Below, in pieces: positions 42,780 through 53,057 of a DNA stretch of 64,000 nucleotides. The notes beneath the pieces are model-generated. The model was not told the DNA's origin, ran no database searches, and was given only the letters and a program-made list of their open reading frames with translations. The translations under genes were made by a program, and so were the position numbers. Source of the DNA: Tulasnella sp. 424. Lineage: Eukaryota > Basidiomycota > Agaricomycetes > Cantharellales > Tulasnellaceae. The stretch is from NCBI GenBank assembly GCA_019633425.1, contig WSUB01000028.1:124001-188000 (forward strand). The letters are read 5' to 3'. Every line of letters begins with the position of its first letter. Positions within the stretch are counted from its first letter, which is position 1.

Positions 42780-43079
42780 AAGACGGTAGGTACGACGCGT
42801 TTGAGGTTGAATATCAGGACTTATTCGACCTTTTAACTATAGAATAAACTCATTCTTCATCCCTGGTGAAGATGCCCGCTGTCCTACGGCCCTAAATCGT
42901 TCGTTTTGACTGGATGCCACCCACCAGAAGCGGAGATCCGTTAGAAATGACACATCGGTGTCGAAGCACGCGGGAGCTCGCTTCAGCGTCGATGTCCTTA
43001 TGGAAAGGCTGTGCATTCTGTAGCTCGTCATAGTTTGGACGTTTATCCTCTCAAGCCTACCGTATCAAATCAAGAAGAC

Positions 43080-43300
43080 GACTAAATATATGGATTCTCC
43101 GATGCGACACTTGTGTACGCATCGATCGCTCTCGAGGGCCCACACCCTTCACCCAGGGACTTCCTGGAAGGAACAGCGCATGTACGTACCCTTTCTGGGC
43201 GTGCGGAGGGCCCCTAGTACGAGGTATACCTCACCTCTCCGAGCTGGCCGCCAAGTGTGGAACTAATTATTTCTTCGATAAGGATAGTCTACCTTGTAAG
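43080..43300 (+). pseudogene. Small relic of a subfamily C F-box gene, copy 2
   Basis: The same fragment as at 40430-40650: TATGGATTCTCCGATGCG, then CATCGATCGCTCTCGAGGG, then CCAGGGACTTCCTGGAAGG. It has more small deletions than the 48420 copy. Confidence 0.5.
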
Positions 43301-43862
43301 AGACTCCTTTTCTGCGGATCTGCGTAACGTTGCGTTCATTTTCCCGATTCAATGGAATAGCTTGATCGTGAATGAAAGTACCTGGGTGCGGCCACGTGCA
43401 GACATGAGTACGTAGGATCCTACCATTCAGATCTACGAATTAGACTTGATAAACCACCTTTCCGATAGCTAATTACTTATTAGGAGTTTATAGAAACCGT
43501 AGCACGCGGCAATCTGAGAATGGGCGTAGAGTGGATGAATAAGAGTCAAAACGCGTACAAACAACTCATCAGTCCCCGATGAAACGTGCACTCTTCGGGA
43601 AGAATACCAGCTTGCTCAACCATACAACTCAGTTCTGCATCTCGATCCGCAAGAATAGCCGGTCTCCACAGCCCAGCCAGGAGACAGTGGTGTACTAGTC
43701 CAACAAGCGTCAAACGGAGCCTGAGGATTTGACCGCGCCGGCGACAGAGTGAGTCGATCCAATGGATTCTACCTATTATCCTATGTCTCACTGAATACTT
43801 TAATTTAAATTTATGGTCATCTTGGCTACTCTCTCCGTTCAATGGGAGCTAGAAGACTTCGG

Positions 43863-45449
43863 ATGGAGACTAGCATCTCTCGCTATGGCGCGACTTCAGA
43901 TGGAACCCCGACTCCACACCATGACATCCCCCTTCCCCCAATCTCCCAGCTCCCTGGCGAACTTCTCGTTTCAATACTCCATATGGCACTCCCTTTATCC
44001 GACCTTAGGCGATGGCCCTTAGGATATGCAGTGCATTCCTACATGCCAAAGCTCTATACATTGCGGCGAGTGTCGAAGCGGTGGCAAGAGGTTGTTGACG
44101 GAACACCCTCATTCTGGGCGCTCCTCCTGTCCACTCTCCCATCTCACATCAACGACACAGCGCTCCTACGATCGGGCAATTACCCCTTGACCATTGTGTA
44201 TGCAGATCCGGATGGGAGCAAGGATAGTCGCCCCTCGCCCAAGGATTTCCTGAGCACAGCCGTCAAGGCACTCCCCCGGTGGTTGTCATATAGCGGACCC
44301 GTAGTGCCAGAACATCTCCAAGCCCCAGCGCCTCTCATGCAACATATCGCTTTACGCCCCAGACGACCAGGCTTGGAAGCGGTGGAGCTGCTTGGTGGAC
44401 GTACTGCAGGTCTTCGGTACATCGAGCTGTTTGGAGTTTCAGTTCCATGGAGGTCGGGCCTCTTTGCCCAATTAAAGGTGTTGGACTTCGCAAGCGTCGG
44501 TCAGGACGGTTTGACAGTCGGTCACATTCTCGATTTCCTTCGTGCAAGTCCGCAGTTGGAACGTCTCCAGCTCCATAGGGTCCGCGCAACTCACGACAGC
44601 GCGCAGTCGTCCTCCGTTATCACCCTCCATCATCTCCGATCCATTTCTATTTCCGATTGCGATGTGACCGGGGACATTCTATGCCAAATTCGAGCACCAT
44701 CCTGCATCAGCTTCTACCTGGACGTGAACCCGGACAGGGACGACCTTCTCCCCCCCTTCCTCGACGAAGCCTTACGCCACTTTCAGGGAACATTTCAAGC
44801 CATACACGCTCGCAACGGATCATCTGTAATTTCGCTCGGTTTGACCGAGTTTATTTGGAACACTCCTGGAGAGGGTGTCGACGGCCATGATTTCTCCGTG
44901 GAACTAAACTGTCATTCGCTCCTCCCCTGCATCCGGTGGGTTGAACAAATTCTCCAAAGCGGTACTGGTCTCGCCATCGCATTTGGCATAGACGCGGACT
45001 TTACCTACGAAGCTCTAAAGAGCATGGCGCCCATGCGATGTGTAACGAACGTGCTCATTGGGGACCTCCGAGACAGGTCCGAAGCACTGTTAATCTTCCA
45101 GTTCATCAGCGTGCCTCTTGGTGCAGGTGCCTCGTTGCCGCTACCATGTCTTCGAGAAGTTCGGTTGGATGGTGCAGAGTGGAACGATCAGGATCTACTC
45201 TTTATGGTGCAGTCAAGGTCCAATTCGCTCTCTCTGGAGACCGAAGCACGGCCCCTTCTCACAATTAGCATGGAGCGCGGAGCCTTCACCTGGCGGAGGA
45301 CCCCCCAGCCTATTGTCGACTATGCCACGCTCACCAAAATACGAGAAACTAACGGTGTCGAACGTGTTCAGTTTGTGGGTCCGAAACAACGGGACGGCAT
45401 GCTGGCAATAATTTGGAACGAAGAGGCATGTAAACCAATGTGGAGTTGA
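43863..45449 (+). CDS. F-box-like protein, subfamily D, tandem copy 3 (D3)
   Basis: 528 residues from the ATG at 43863 (METSISRYGATSDGTPT); an in-frame ATG at 43842 adds seven residues. F-box-like core SQLPGELLVSILHMALPLSDL, then LRRVSKRWQEVVDGTPSFW and LPSHINDTALLRSGNYPL. The middle lacks several residues after the PLMQHIALR motif, reads EAVELLGGRTAGLRYIELFG, and continues to ILDFLRASPQLERLQL. It ends GMLAIIWNEEACKPMWS: the closing W-G is W-S here. An SCF substrate-receptor role is inferred from the family. Confidence 0.87.
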   Translation: METSISRYGATSDGTPTPHHDIPLPPISQLPGELLVSILHMALPLSDLRRWPLGYAVHSYMPKLYTLRRVSKRWQEVVDGTPSFWALLLSTLPSHINDTALLRSGNYPLTIVYADPDGSKDSRPSPKDFLSTAVKALPRWLSYSGPVVPEHLQAPAPLMQHIALRPRRPGLEAVELLGGRTAGLRYIELFGVSVPWRSGLFAQLKVLDFASVGQDGLTVGHILDFLRASPQLERLQLHRVRATHDSAQSSSVITLHHLRSISISDCDVTGDILCQIRAPSCISFYLDVNPDRDDLLPPFLDEALRHFQGTFQAIHARNGSSVISLGLTEFIWNTPGEGVDGHDFSVELNCHSLLPCIRWVEQILQSGTGLAIAFGIDADFTYEALKSMAPMRCVTNVLIGDLRDRSEALLIFQFISVPLGAGASLPLPCLREVRLDGAEWNDQDLLFMVQSRSNSLSLETEARPLLTISMERGAFTWRRTPQPIVDYATLTKIRETNGVERVQFVGPKQRDGMLAIIWNEEACKPMWS

Positions 45450-46530
45450 AAGCCGGTTCGTACGACGCGTTTGAAGCTGAATATCGGAACTTATTCGACC
45501 TTTTAGCCATGAATAAACTCATTCTTCATCCCTATTAAAGATATCCGCCGTCCTACGACCCTGGATCGGTCGTTTTCACTGGATGGGACCCACCAGAAGC
45601 GGAGATCGGTTAGAGATAACACATCGGTGTCGAAGTTCGCGGAAAGCTCGCTTAAGTGTCGATGTCTTCGTACGAAGGCTCTACATTTCGTAGCTCGCCG
45701 TGCTTTGGACACTCGTAGTCTCAAACCTACCGTATGTTGGCAGAATGAAATGAGAGGGGACCGGGTGATAATGAGGTCGTAATTGTTATCGTAGGCCAGT
45801 ACTGTCGTTACATATAGTATGTAAGTATAAAGGGAACTACATCTTAATGGGAGGTTACACAATAGTAACAGTAACGTATAGAAAGTGTACGCTACGGGTG
45901 TCTAGCAACCGCCATAAAGGGTAGCGCTATGGTTCCAACCGAATCCGCCAACACCGTCTCATGTGAAGAACACGACCAAATGTTCTATCGGGAATGAGCA
46001 CCGTTCACCTAAGACCTTATCGAAAGGAATAGGGCACACATGCCCTCGAGCTCTTTGGTCCGTGAACAGAGGGCCAAGTAATACCAGGATACTTCGGAAC
46101 CCCGGCACATCTCCAAGCTGGCCTCCGGGTGAGAGCTAATCCCGTCTTCGGTAACTACGTTTCAATCGCTTAGTTAATTTAAGAAACCCGTAACAAGTGG
46201 CAATCCGGGACCTCGATGACATCAAGAACCAAAACAGGTACAAACAGCTCATTAGTCCCCAATGAAATGTTCACTCCTCGCCTGGTTGGCCAACCACACA
46301 ATTTAGTTCGCCATCTCGATCAGCACAAACCGTTACTTTTCGCAGCCAACAAGGAGACATTGGTATACTAGTCCGACAAGCGTCAAACGGAGGATTAGAG
46401 CGCGCCGACGACGGAGTGAGTCGATCCAATGGATTATACCTATTATCTCATGTCTCACCGAACCGTTTAATTCAAACTTGTCCTTTTTTGGGGCTGATCT
46501 CTCCGCTCAGTCGTATCCAGAAGACTTGTT
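45450..46530. other. Inter-unit region D3-D4 with a unique insert
   Basis: It holds the ACCCACCAGAAG block (near 45590), a segment at 45740-45960 with no counterpart in the other units, a degenerate subfamily C relic (45960-46140, TGTTCTATCGGGAATGAG region), and the D upstream block (46230-46530). No gene. Confidence 0.45.
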
Positions 46531-48129
46531 ATGGATACCAACATCTCTCGACATGGCGCGACTTCAGATGGAACCCCGAATCCACGCCATGAGATCCCCC
46601 TTCCCCCAATCTCCCAGCTCCCCACCGAAACTCTCGTCTCAATACTCCATCTGGCGCTCCCCTTATCCGACATTAGGTGGTGGCCCCTAGGATCTGGCCT
46701 ACATGCCTACATGCCGATGCTGTACACATTGCGGCGAGTGTCGAAGCAGTGGCGAGACGTTGTTGACGGAACACCCTCATTCTGGGCGCTCCTCCTGTCC
46801 ACTCTCCCACCTCATGTCAACGACACAGTCCTCCTACGATCGAGCAATCACCCTCTGATCGTCGTGTATGAATACCCGTGGAGTGAGAACAAGCATAAAC
46901 ACCCTTCGCCAGAGGACTTCCTGAGCACAGCGGTCGAGGCACTCCCCCGTTGGTTGTCGTATAGCGGACCCGTCGTGTTGGAATATCTCCAAACCCCGGC
47001 CCCTCTCATGCACCATATCGCTTTAAGCAGCCCATTTTTTGGACAACCAACCCTAAAACCATTGGAGCTACTTGGCGGACATACAGCAAGTCTTCGGTAC
47101 ATCGAGATGTCGGAAGTCTCGGTTCGATGGAGAGCGGGCCTCTTTACGCAGTTAAAAGTCCTAGATCTCGGAGACCTCGGTCAGGAGGGCTTGACAGTCG
47201 GTCACATCCTCGATTTCCTTCGTGCAAGTCCGCAGTTGGAACGTCTCCGGCTCCATAACGTCTACGCAGCTTCCGACAACGCACAGTCTTCCTCCGTCAT
47301 CCCCCTCCATCATCTCAGATCCATTTATATCTCCGAATGCGCTGCAGCCGGAGACATTCTGCGTCAAATTCGTGCACCAGCATGCACCAGCATCTCCCTG
47401 GATGCGGACGTGGACACGGACCACCTACTCCTCCCCTTCCTCGACAAAGCCTTGCACCACTTTCAGGGAACATTTCAAGTCATACACGCTCGCAACGGAT
47501 CATCCGAAATTTCGCTCGGTTTGACGGAGTTCCTTTGGTACACTCTTGGACCACATGTCGACAGTCACGGTTTCTCTGTTGGAATAAACTCCCATAAGCC
47601 ACTCTCCTGCATCCGGTGGGTTGAACAGATTCTACAAAGCCGTACTGGTCTCGGCATCATCTTTGACCGGAACGCCGACATTGCCAACGATGCTATGGAG
47701 AGCATGGCGCGTATGCGATGTGTAACAAACGTGGTCGTCGGGGACCTCCGAGGCAGGATGGAAGTACTCTCAGTCTTGCAGTTCATCAGCGCGCCTCTTA
47801 GCACAGGTTCCTCGTTGCCGCTACCGTGTCTTCGAGGAGTTCGGTTTGAATGCGCAGAGTGGAACGATCAGGATCTACTCGACATGGTGCAGTCGAGGTC
47901 CAACTCACTTTCTCTGGAGGCAGAAGAACGGCCCCTTCTCACAATCAGCATTCCGCGTGGTGCCTTCACTTGGCGAAATACCCCCCAACCTATCGTCGAC
48001 TATGCCACGCTTACCAAAATACGCGAAACCAACGGTGTCGAACGTGTTCAGTTTGTGGGGTCGAAAGAACGGGACGGCATGCTGGCAATAATTTGGAACG
48101 AAGAGGCAGGTGAACCAATTTGGGGTTGA
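46531..48129 (+). CDS. F-box-like protein, subfamily D, tandem copy 4 (D4)
   Basis: 532 residues, ATG at 46531 (MDTNISRHGATSDGTPN). F-box-like core SQLPTETLVSILHLALPLSDI, where the usual E-L-L is E-T-L, then LRRVSKQWRDVVDGTPSFW and LPPHVNDTVLLRSSNHPL. The leucine-rich middle has LRYIEMSEVSVRWRAG and ILDFLRASPQLERLRL. It ends GMLAIIWNEEAGEPIWG. The last 130 bp and the 3' flank are almost identical to those of D2, evidence of recent exchange. An SCF role is inferred. Confidence 0.88.
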   Translation: MDTNISRHGATSDGTPNPRHEIPLPPISQLPTETLVSILHLALPLSDIRWWPLGSGLHAYMPMLYTLRRVSKQWRDVVDGTPSFWALLLSTLPPHVNDTVLLRSSNHPLIVVYEYPWSENKHKHPSPEDFLSTAVEALPRWLSYSGPVVLEYLQTPAPLMHHIALSSPFFGQPTLKPLELLGGHTASLRYIEMSEVSVRWRAGLFTQLKVLDLGDLGQEGLTVGHILDFLRASPQLERLRLHNVYAASDNAQSSSVIPLHHLRSIYISECAAAGDILRQIRAPACTSISLDADVDTDHLLLPFLDKALHHFQGTFQVIHARNGSSEISLGLTEFLWYTLGPHVDSHGFSVGINSHKPLSCIRWVEQILQSRTGLGIIFDRNADIANDAMESMARMRCVTNVVVGDLRGRMEVLSVLQFISAPLSTGSSLPLPCLRGVRFECAEWNDQDLLDMVQSRSNSLSLEAEERPLLTISIPRGAFTWRNTPQPIVDYATLTKIRETNGVERVQFVGSKERDGMLAIIWNEEAGEPIWG

Positions 48130-48419
48130 AAGACGGTAGGTATGACGCGTTTGAGGTTGAATATCAGGACTTATTCGACTTTTTAACTATGAAATGAACT
48201 CATTCTTCATCCCTGGTGAAGATGCCTGTTGCTCTACGGCCCTGAATCGTTCGTTCGGATGCCACCCACCAGAAGCGGAGATCCGTTAGAGATGACACAT
48301 CGGTGTCGAAGCACGCGGGAGCTCGCCTCAGCGTCGAAGTCTTTATGGAAAGACTGTACATTCTGTAGCTCGTCATAATTTGGACACTTATCCTCCCTAT
48401 CAATTTTCAAACCTAACCG

Positions 48420-48650
48420 TCCCAGATCAAGAACACGACCAGATATATGTATTCTCCGATGGGTCACTTGTGTATGCATCGATCGCTCTCGAGGGCCCAC
48501 ACCCTTCACCCAGGGACTTCCTGCCAGGAACAGCGCATGCGCATACCCTTTCTCGTCAGTGTACAGAGGGCTCGTAGCAGGAGGATATTTCGGAACACCG
48601 GCACATCTCCAAGCTGGCCCCCGAGTGGGAACTAATTACGTCTTCGGTAA
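48420..48650 (+). pseudogene. Small relic of a subfamily C F-box gene, copy 3
   Basis: The best-preserved copy. One frame reads DQIYVFSDGSLVYASIALE, then HPSPRDFLPGTAHA. A one-base shift gives VYRGLVAGGYFGTPAHLQAG, which matches the Y-R-G-P-V-V-x-G-Y-L-G-T-P-A-P-L stretch of C1. It is flanked on the left by the ACCCACCAGAAG block (48265). Confidence 0.6.
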
Positions 48651-49030
48651 CTACCTTTCAATAGTTAATCCAATTTAAGAAAATCGTAGCAGGTGGCAAT
48701 CCGGGACGCGGGCCTCGAGGAACGGATCCAGAACTAAAACAAGTACAAACAGCTCATTAGTCCCCATTGAAACGTTCACTACCCGCGGCCAACCACACAA
48801 TTTAGTTCGCCGTCTCGATCAGCGCAAACAGTTCCTTTTCGCAGCCCAGCCAGGAGACGGTTGTGTACTGGCCCGACAATCGTCAAACGGAGGAATTGAG
48901 TTCGCCGACGACGGAGTGAGTCGATCCAGTGGATTCTACCTATTATCTCATGTCTCACAGAACCGTTTAATTCAAATTTGTCCTTTCTTTTGGTCCCTTT
49001 CTCCGCTCAATCAGATCCAGAAGACTTGGA

Positions 49031-50644
49031 ATGGAGACCGACCACTCTCGATATGGCGCGACTTCAGATGGAACTCCGAATCCACACCATGAGATCCCCC
49101 TTCCCCCAATCTCCCAGCTCCCCACCGAACTTCTCGTCTCAATACTCCGTCTGGCGCTCCCTTTATCCGATATTAGGTGGTGGCCCTTAGGATATGGAGT
49201 ACATTCCTACATGCCAATGCTCTACACATTGCGGCGAGTGTCGAAGCAGTGGCGAGACGTTGTTGACGGAACACCCTCATTCTGGGCGCTCCTCCTGTCC
49301 ACTCTCCCACCTCATGTCAACGACGCAGCGCTCCTACTATCGGGCAGTCACCCTTTGATCATCGTGTATCGATACCCGAGGGATGGGAGCAAGGATAAAC
49401 ACCCTTCGCCCGAGGACTTCCTGAGTACAGCAGTCAAGGCGCTCCCTCGGTGGCAGTCATACAGCGGACCCGTCGTGCCAGAATATCTACAAGACCCTGC
49501 GCCTCTCATGCAACACATCGCTTTACACGGCAGATTTAGCGGACAACCAGGCTTGGAACCGTTGGAACTGCTTGGTGGATGTACAGCAAGTCTTCGGTAC
49601 ATTGATCTGTCGGCAGTTTCAGTTCGATGGAGGGCGGGTCTCTTTATCCAATTAAAGGTGTTGGATTTCACAAGAGTCGGTCAGGATGGCTTGACAGTCG
49701 GTCACATTTTCGATTTCCTTCGTGCAAGTCCGCAGCTGGAACGTCTCCGGCTCCATGCCGTTCGCGCAATCGACGACGGCGCGCAGTCTTCCTCCGTTAT
49801 CACACTTCACCACCTCCGATCCATTGATATAAACGATTGCGACATAACCGGAGACATTCTACGCCAAATTCGAGCGCCAGCCTGCATTGACCTCTACCTG
49901 GACGCGGACCTGCCAGACAGGGACGACCTCCTCCCCTTCCTAAACGAAGCCTTGCACCACTTTCGAGGAGTACTCCAAGCCATCCACGTTCGCAACGGAT
50001 CGTCTGGAGTTTCGCTCAGTTTGACCGAGTTTCATTGGTACATCTTTGGAGAAGGTGCCGAGGGGCACGATTTCTCAGTGAAAGTACGCTGTCATAACCC
50101 GATCCCCTGCATCTGGTGGGTTGAGCAGATTCTACAAAGCGGTACTGATCTCAGCATTGACTTTGACCGGGACGCCGACATTACCTACGACGCGATGGAG
50201 AGCATGGCGCCTATGCGATGCGTAACAAAGGTGGTCGTCGAGGATCTTCGATACAGGATTGAAGTACTCTCAATCTTGCAGTTCATCAGCGTGCCCCTCC
50301 GGGCAGGTGCTTCGTTGCCGTTGCCATGTCTTCGAGAAGTTCAGCTGGCATCTCCAGAATGGAACGATCATGATCTACTCGATATGGTGCAGTCGAGGTC
50401 CAATTCACTCTCTCTGGAGACGGTGGAACGGCCTCTTCTTACAATCAGCATCACGCGTGGAGCCTTCACTTGGCGGAATATTCCCCGGCCTATTGTCGAC
50501 TATGCCATGCTCGCCAAAATACGACAAACCAACGGTGTTGAACGTGTTCAGTTTGTTGGTTCGAAGGAACTGGACGGCATGTTAGCAATAATTTGGAGCG
50601 AAGAAGCAGGGGTACCAATTTGGGTTGAAAGCCAGCTCATCTGA
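49031..50644 (+). CDS. F-box-like protein, subfamily D, tandem copy 5 with altered C-terminus (D5)
   Basis: 537 residues, ATG at 49031 (METDHSRYGATSDGTPN). F-box-like core SQLPTELLVSILRLALPLSDI, then LRRVSKQWRDVVDGTPSFW. The N-terminal 150 residues are nearly those of D1 and D4, and the middle reads LRYIDLSAVSVRWRAG with IFDFLRASPQLERLRL. The family ending P-I-W-G-stop is changed: one G of the TTGGGGTTGA string is missing, so the frame reads through as WVESQLI before stopping at 50644. The protein is otherwise intact. It is the last D unit; the flank beyond it (50650-50950) is not shared with other units. Confidence 0.86.
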   Translation: METDHSRYGATSDGTPNPHHEIPLPPISQLPTELLVSILRLALPLSDIRWWPLGYGVHSYMPMLYTLRRVSKQWRDVVDGTPSFWALLLSTLPPHVNDAALLLSGSHPLIIVYRYPRDGSKDKHPSPEDFLSTAVKALPRWQSYSGPVVPEYLQDPAPLMQHIALHGRFSGQPGLEPLELLGGCTASLRYIDLSAVSVRWRAGLFIQLKVLDFTRVGQDGLTVGHIFDFLRASPQLERLRLHAVRAIDDGAQSSSVITLHHLRSIDINDCDITGDILRQIRAPACIDLYLDADLPDRDDLLPFLNEALHHFRGVLQAIHVRNGSSGVSLSLTEFHWYIFGEGAEGHDFSVKVRCHNPIPCIWWVEQILQSGTDLSIDFDRDADITYDAMESMAPMRCVTKVVVEDLRYRIEVLSILQFISVPLRAGASLPLPCLREVQLASPEWNDHDLLDMVQSRSNSLSLETVERPLLTISITRGAFTWRNIPRPIVDYAMLAKIRQTNGVERVQFVGSKELDGMLAIIWSEEAGVPIWVESQLI

Positions 50645-50979
50645 GGCGGTTTTTGGTTTCGACCCCTCCGCCGCTGCTTAACCAGTCCTACCAGTTTATA
50701 TACCATTATACATACTCGTCGGATTACGTTCTTATTGAGACTACGCATGCCGTGAAAGCGGACGAAACTGTTACACGTATAACGGAAGCCGTTGCGCACC
50801 AAGAAGGAATGGCTCTGCATAAATTGAGAATCTCGTAGAACAGTTGAAAAGTCCTTAGCTACCACGATGTCGAAAGGTTTCAGCAGTATTTAGTATAATC
50901 AACTAGCCAGCTACGGAGTGGGAAGGGGGATTACAATGTGGAAGCATGAACGCTTATGGCTGCCGGATATCTCGGTGCT
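50645..50979. other. Intergenic junction of D and B arrays (convergent)
   Basis: Tail-to-tail space between D5 (+) and B3 (-). No gene. It is where the D array stops and the right-hand B array begins. Confidence 0.4.
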
Positions 50980-52599
50980 TCAACCGCAGGTTGGTTCCGA
51001 CGCTTCATCGTTCCAAGTTATTGCCAACGCACCATCGACACGCTGTGACCCAACAAACCGAAGAGATTCAACACCTTCGACCCTCCTGAGTTTGGTGAGC
51101 GTTGCAAGATCGAAAAGGTGACTTGGGCTGCCGCCCCATGCGAACGCTCCGCGCCAGACTTTGATCGTTAGCTTCGGCTGGTCCACCGTAATGTACGGGA
51201 GCGTGGATGATCTGAATTGCACCATATCAAGCAGATCTTGAGTGCTCCAGCCTACCGAGACAACGAGAAGCTCTCGAAGGCACGGAAGCGACGGCAGCGA
51301 GGAGCTTGGGCTGAGAGGACTGCCGAGGAAGCGGAAAATCTGGCTAACTGCCTTCCCATCCAGACCCCCTATTATTACCCTTGTCCCGCAATGCATAGGG
51401 GCAAGGGCTCCAAGCACAGTCTGGTTAAGTGAAGAACCATGACCAAAGCCGACCCGGAGGCCAGGTTCTTTCTGGAGGATTTGCCCGACCCAACGAATGG
51501 CGAAGGGATCGAGAAAGTCTCCGATCGAGACCGAGAAGCTACACTCCTCGTCAGGTGCGGGGAAGGAGTGCCATTTAAACCTGTCGGAGTCGATCGAGAG
51601 ATCAGAAGCTCCGTTGCGGACGTGAAGTTCCCTAAGAATGCCTTGGAAGGGATTCAAGGCCTCGTTGATGAAAAGGATGGGGTCAAATCCGTCGACGTTT
51701 TCGTTGTCCACGCTCACGGTGAAGTTGCTACAGGACGGCGCTCGGATCTGCCGCAATATTGAATCCGTCACAATACTAGAATCGGACCGGAGGTCGATGG
51801 ATTTGAGGTATGGCAGTGTAATGATTGGGGAAGAAGGTGGACGAAGGGGGGCTATGCCGGCACCTTCAATATGGAGGTATTCGAGACACGGGCTTGCTCT
51901 GAGGAAGTCGAGGATGTGACTGGTCGTCAAGCCGTTGTTAACTATGTTTGAGAGGATTAAGGCTTTCAATTGCGTGAATAGTCCTTCATTCCACTGAATG
52001 GATATCCCGGAGATGTTGACATAGCGGAGATTGCTTGTCTCGCCTCCAAGCAGCTCCAGCGGTTCGGTGCCCTGGTCATCATCCCATGAGCCCCGCGCGA
52101 CGACAGTCTGGAGCAGGGGAGCAGGAGTGGCCAGGAATTCCTGCATGCCTGTGTTGTCGTATATCTCCAGGTCGGCGGCAGACCACCGGGACCGAGTATG
52201 TGCAATTGTTCGGAGAAACTCCATCGGGGACTGATGACCGCTCTTCCATACGCATTCGTATACAACGGTTAATGGAAGGTCAGCGGAGCGAATAATAGTC
52301 GTGTTGTTGACGTGAGGTGGTAAAGTGGAAAGGATAAGCGTCCAAAACGAGGGAGTTCCGTCGATGACTGCTTGCCATCGCTTCGCAACTCGTCGGGTGG
52401 TATAGAGCATCCGCATGTATGAGCGCGAAGTGATCGCTGCACCCCCTGACATGACATCCACACTTGGAAGCGCCAAATGAATGGTATGAATGAGGAGTTC
52501 GGTGGGAAGCTGGGATATGAGTGGCAGAGCTCTTCTCAGTGGAGAGACGGCCACCACGGGCAACACTGTTTTGTTATCGGACTGGATGTGTGATGTCAT
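50980..52599 (-). CDS. F-box-like protein, subfamily B, intact (B3)
   Basis: 539 residues from the ATG at 52599 (MTSHIQSDNKTVLPVVAV), aligned with B4 and in the GTAATACG start context; the frame is open 15 codons further but crosses a probable 5'-UTR intron. F-box-like core SQLPTELLIHTIHLALPSVDV, then TRRVAKRWQAVIDGTPSFW and LPPHVNNTTIIRSADLPL. The leucine-rich part has LRYVNISGISIQW and HILDFLRASPCLEYLHI. It ends GALAITWNDEASEPTCG, where W-G has become C-G. Start spacing to B4 is 2078 bp. An SCF role is inferred. Confidence 0.88.
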   Translation of the reverse strand: MTSHIQSDNKTVLPVVAVSPLRRALPLISQLPTELLIHTIHLALPSVDVMSGGAAITSRSYMRMLYTTRRVAKRWQAVIDGTPSFWTLILSTLPPHVNNTTIIRSADLPLTVVYECVWKSGHQSPMEFLRTIAHTRSRWSAADLEIYDNTGMQEFLATPAPLLQTVVARGSWDDDQGTEPLELLGGETSNLRYVNISGISIQWNEGLFTQLKALILSNIVNNGLTTSHILDFLRASPCLEYLHIEGAGIAPLRPPSSPIITLPYLKSIDLRSDSSIVTDSILRQIRAPSCSNFTVSVDNENVDGFDPILFINEALNPFQGILRELHVRNGASDLSIDSDRFKWHSFPAPDEECSFSVSIGDFLDPFAIRWVGQILQKEPGLRVGFGHGSSLNQTVLGALAPMHCGTRVIIGGLDGKAVSQIFRFLGSPLSPSSSLPSLPCLRELLVVSVGWSTQDLLDMVQFRSSTLPYITVDQPKLTIKVWRGAFAWGGSPSHLFDLATLTKLRRVEGVESLRFVGSQRVDGALAITWNDEASEPTCG

Positions 52600-52615
52600 C
52601 GTATTACTTTCACTT

Positions 52616-52671
52616 CTAGCATGAAGGTTGGTGTTAGTTGGCAATCAAGCGCAGTAGCCGGCACGGCTCAC
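52616..52671 (-). other. Probable 5'-UTR intron of B3 (56 nt)
   Basis: Donor TTTCG|GTGAGC at 52671, branch-like CAACTAACACC, acceptor TGCTAG at 52616, 16 nt before the ATG. The + strand gene B2 has the same 56 nt intron (17840-17895) at the same distance from its ATG, and B4 has a 66 nt version (54756-54691). Confidence 0.55.
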
Positions 52672-52700
52672 CGAAAAGTATGATCCGGGGCGAGGGAATT

Positions 52701-52714
52701 CCAGTTGGGACTGA
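52701..52714 (-). promoter_or_regulatory. Shared upstream block TCAGTCCCAACTGG
   Basis: The 14 bp string (CCAGTTGGGACTGA on the + strand) lies 102 bp before the B3 ATG. Exact copies lie at 54785 (B4), 59704 (B6), 29633 (C3) and 31630 (C4); variants lie near 57300 (B5), 14545 (B1) and 17674 (B2). All are in the same orientation relative to the gene they precede. Confidence 0.55.
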
Positions 52715-53057
52715 GGACTTGTTTGCTCTCATTTGGGTTGTGTCGCACAATGAACAGCGAACACGCTCTCGAGCTTGGCACATGAAAGGTTTCCGGACGG
52801 CAAGCGCTCAGCCACGACGATTCCGGGTTTCTTTGGAAGTGAGTAACCCGGAACGAGGAGATATCATAGCCAATAGGGTCGGATATCAAAGTTGAGATTC
52901 AAAAGGATTTCAGTTCTATTGCGTAGGGATGGCATCATTCTTGTTTGATATCTACTAGTATACGAATAATGGAAGCCATTGTGCATTAAGACGGAATACG
53001 TTCTGCATTAAATCACAGAGAACAATATGCAACTAACCTTGCAGATACAGTCGTTCT
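52715..53057. other. Intergenic region B3-B4
   Basis: No gene. It is nearly identical to 54800-55140 (for example GGTTTCCGGACGGCAAGC and ACGATTCCGGGTTTCTTTGG), showing that B3 and B4 duplicated as whole units. Confidence 0.5.

Noticed and set aside
37910..50644. Array of direct repeats resembling CRISPR
   Set aside because: Repeat units are about 2.5 kb and carry genes; there are no short regularly spaced repeats anywhere in the window.
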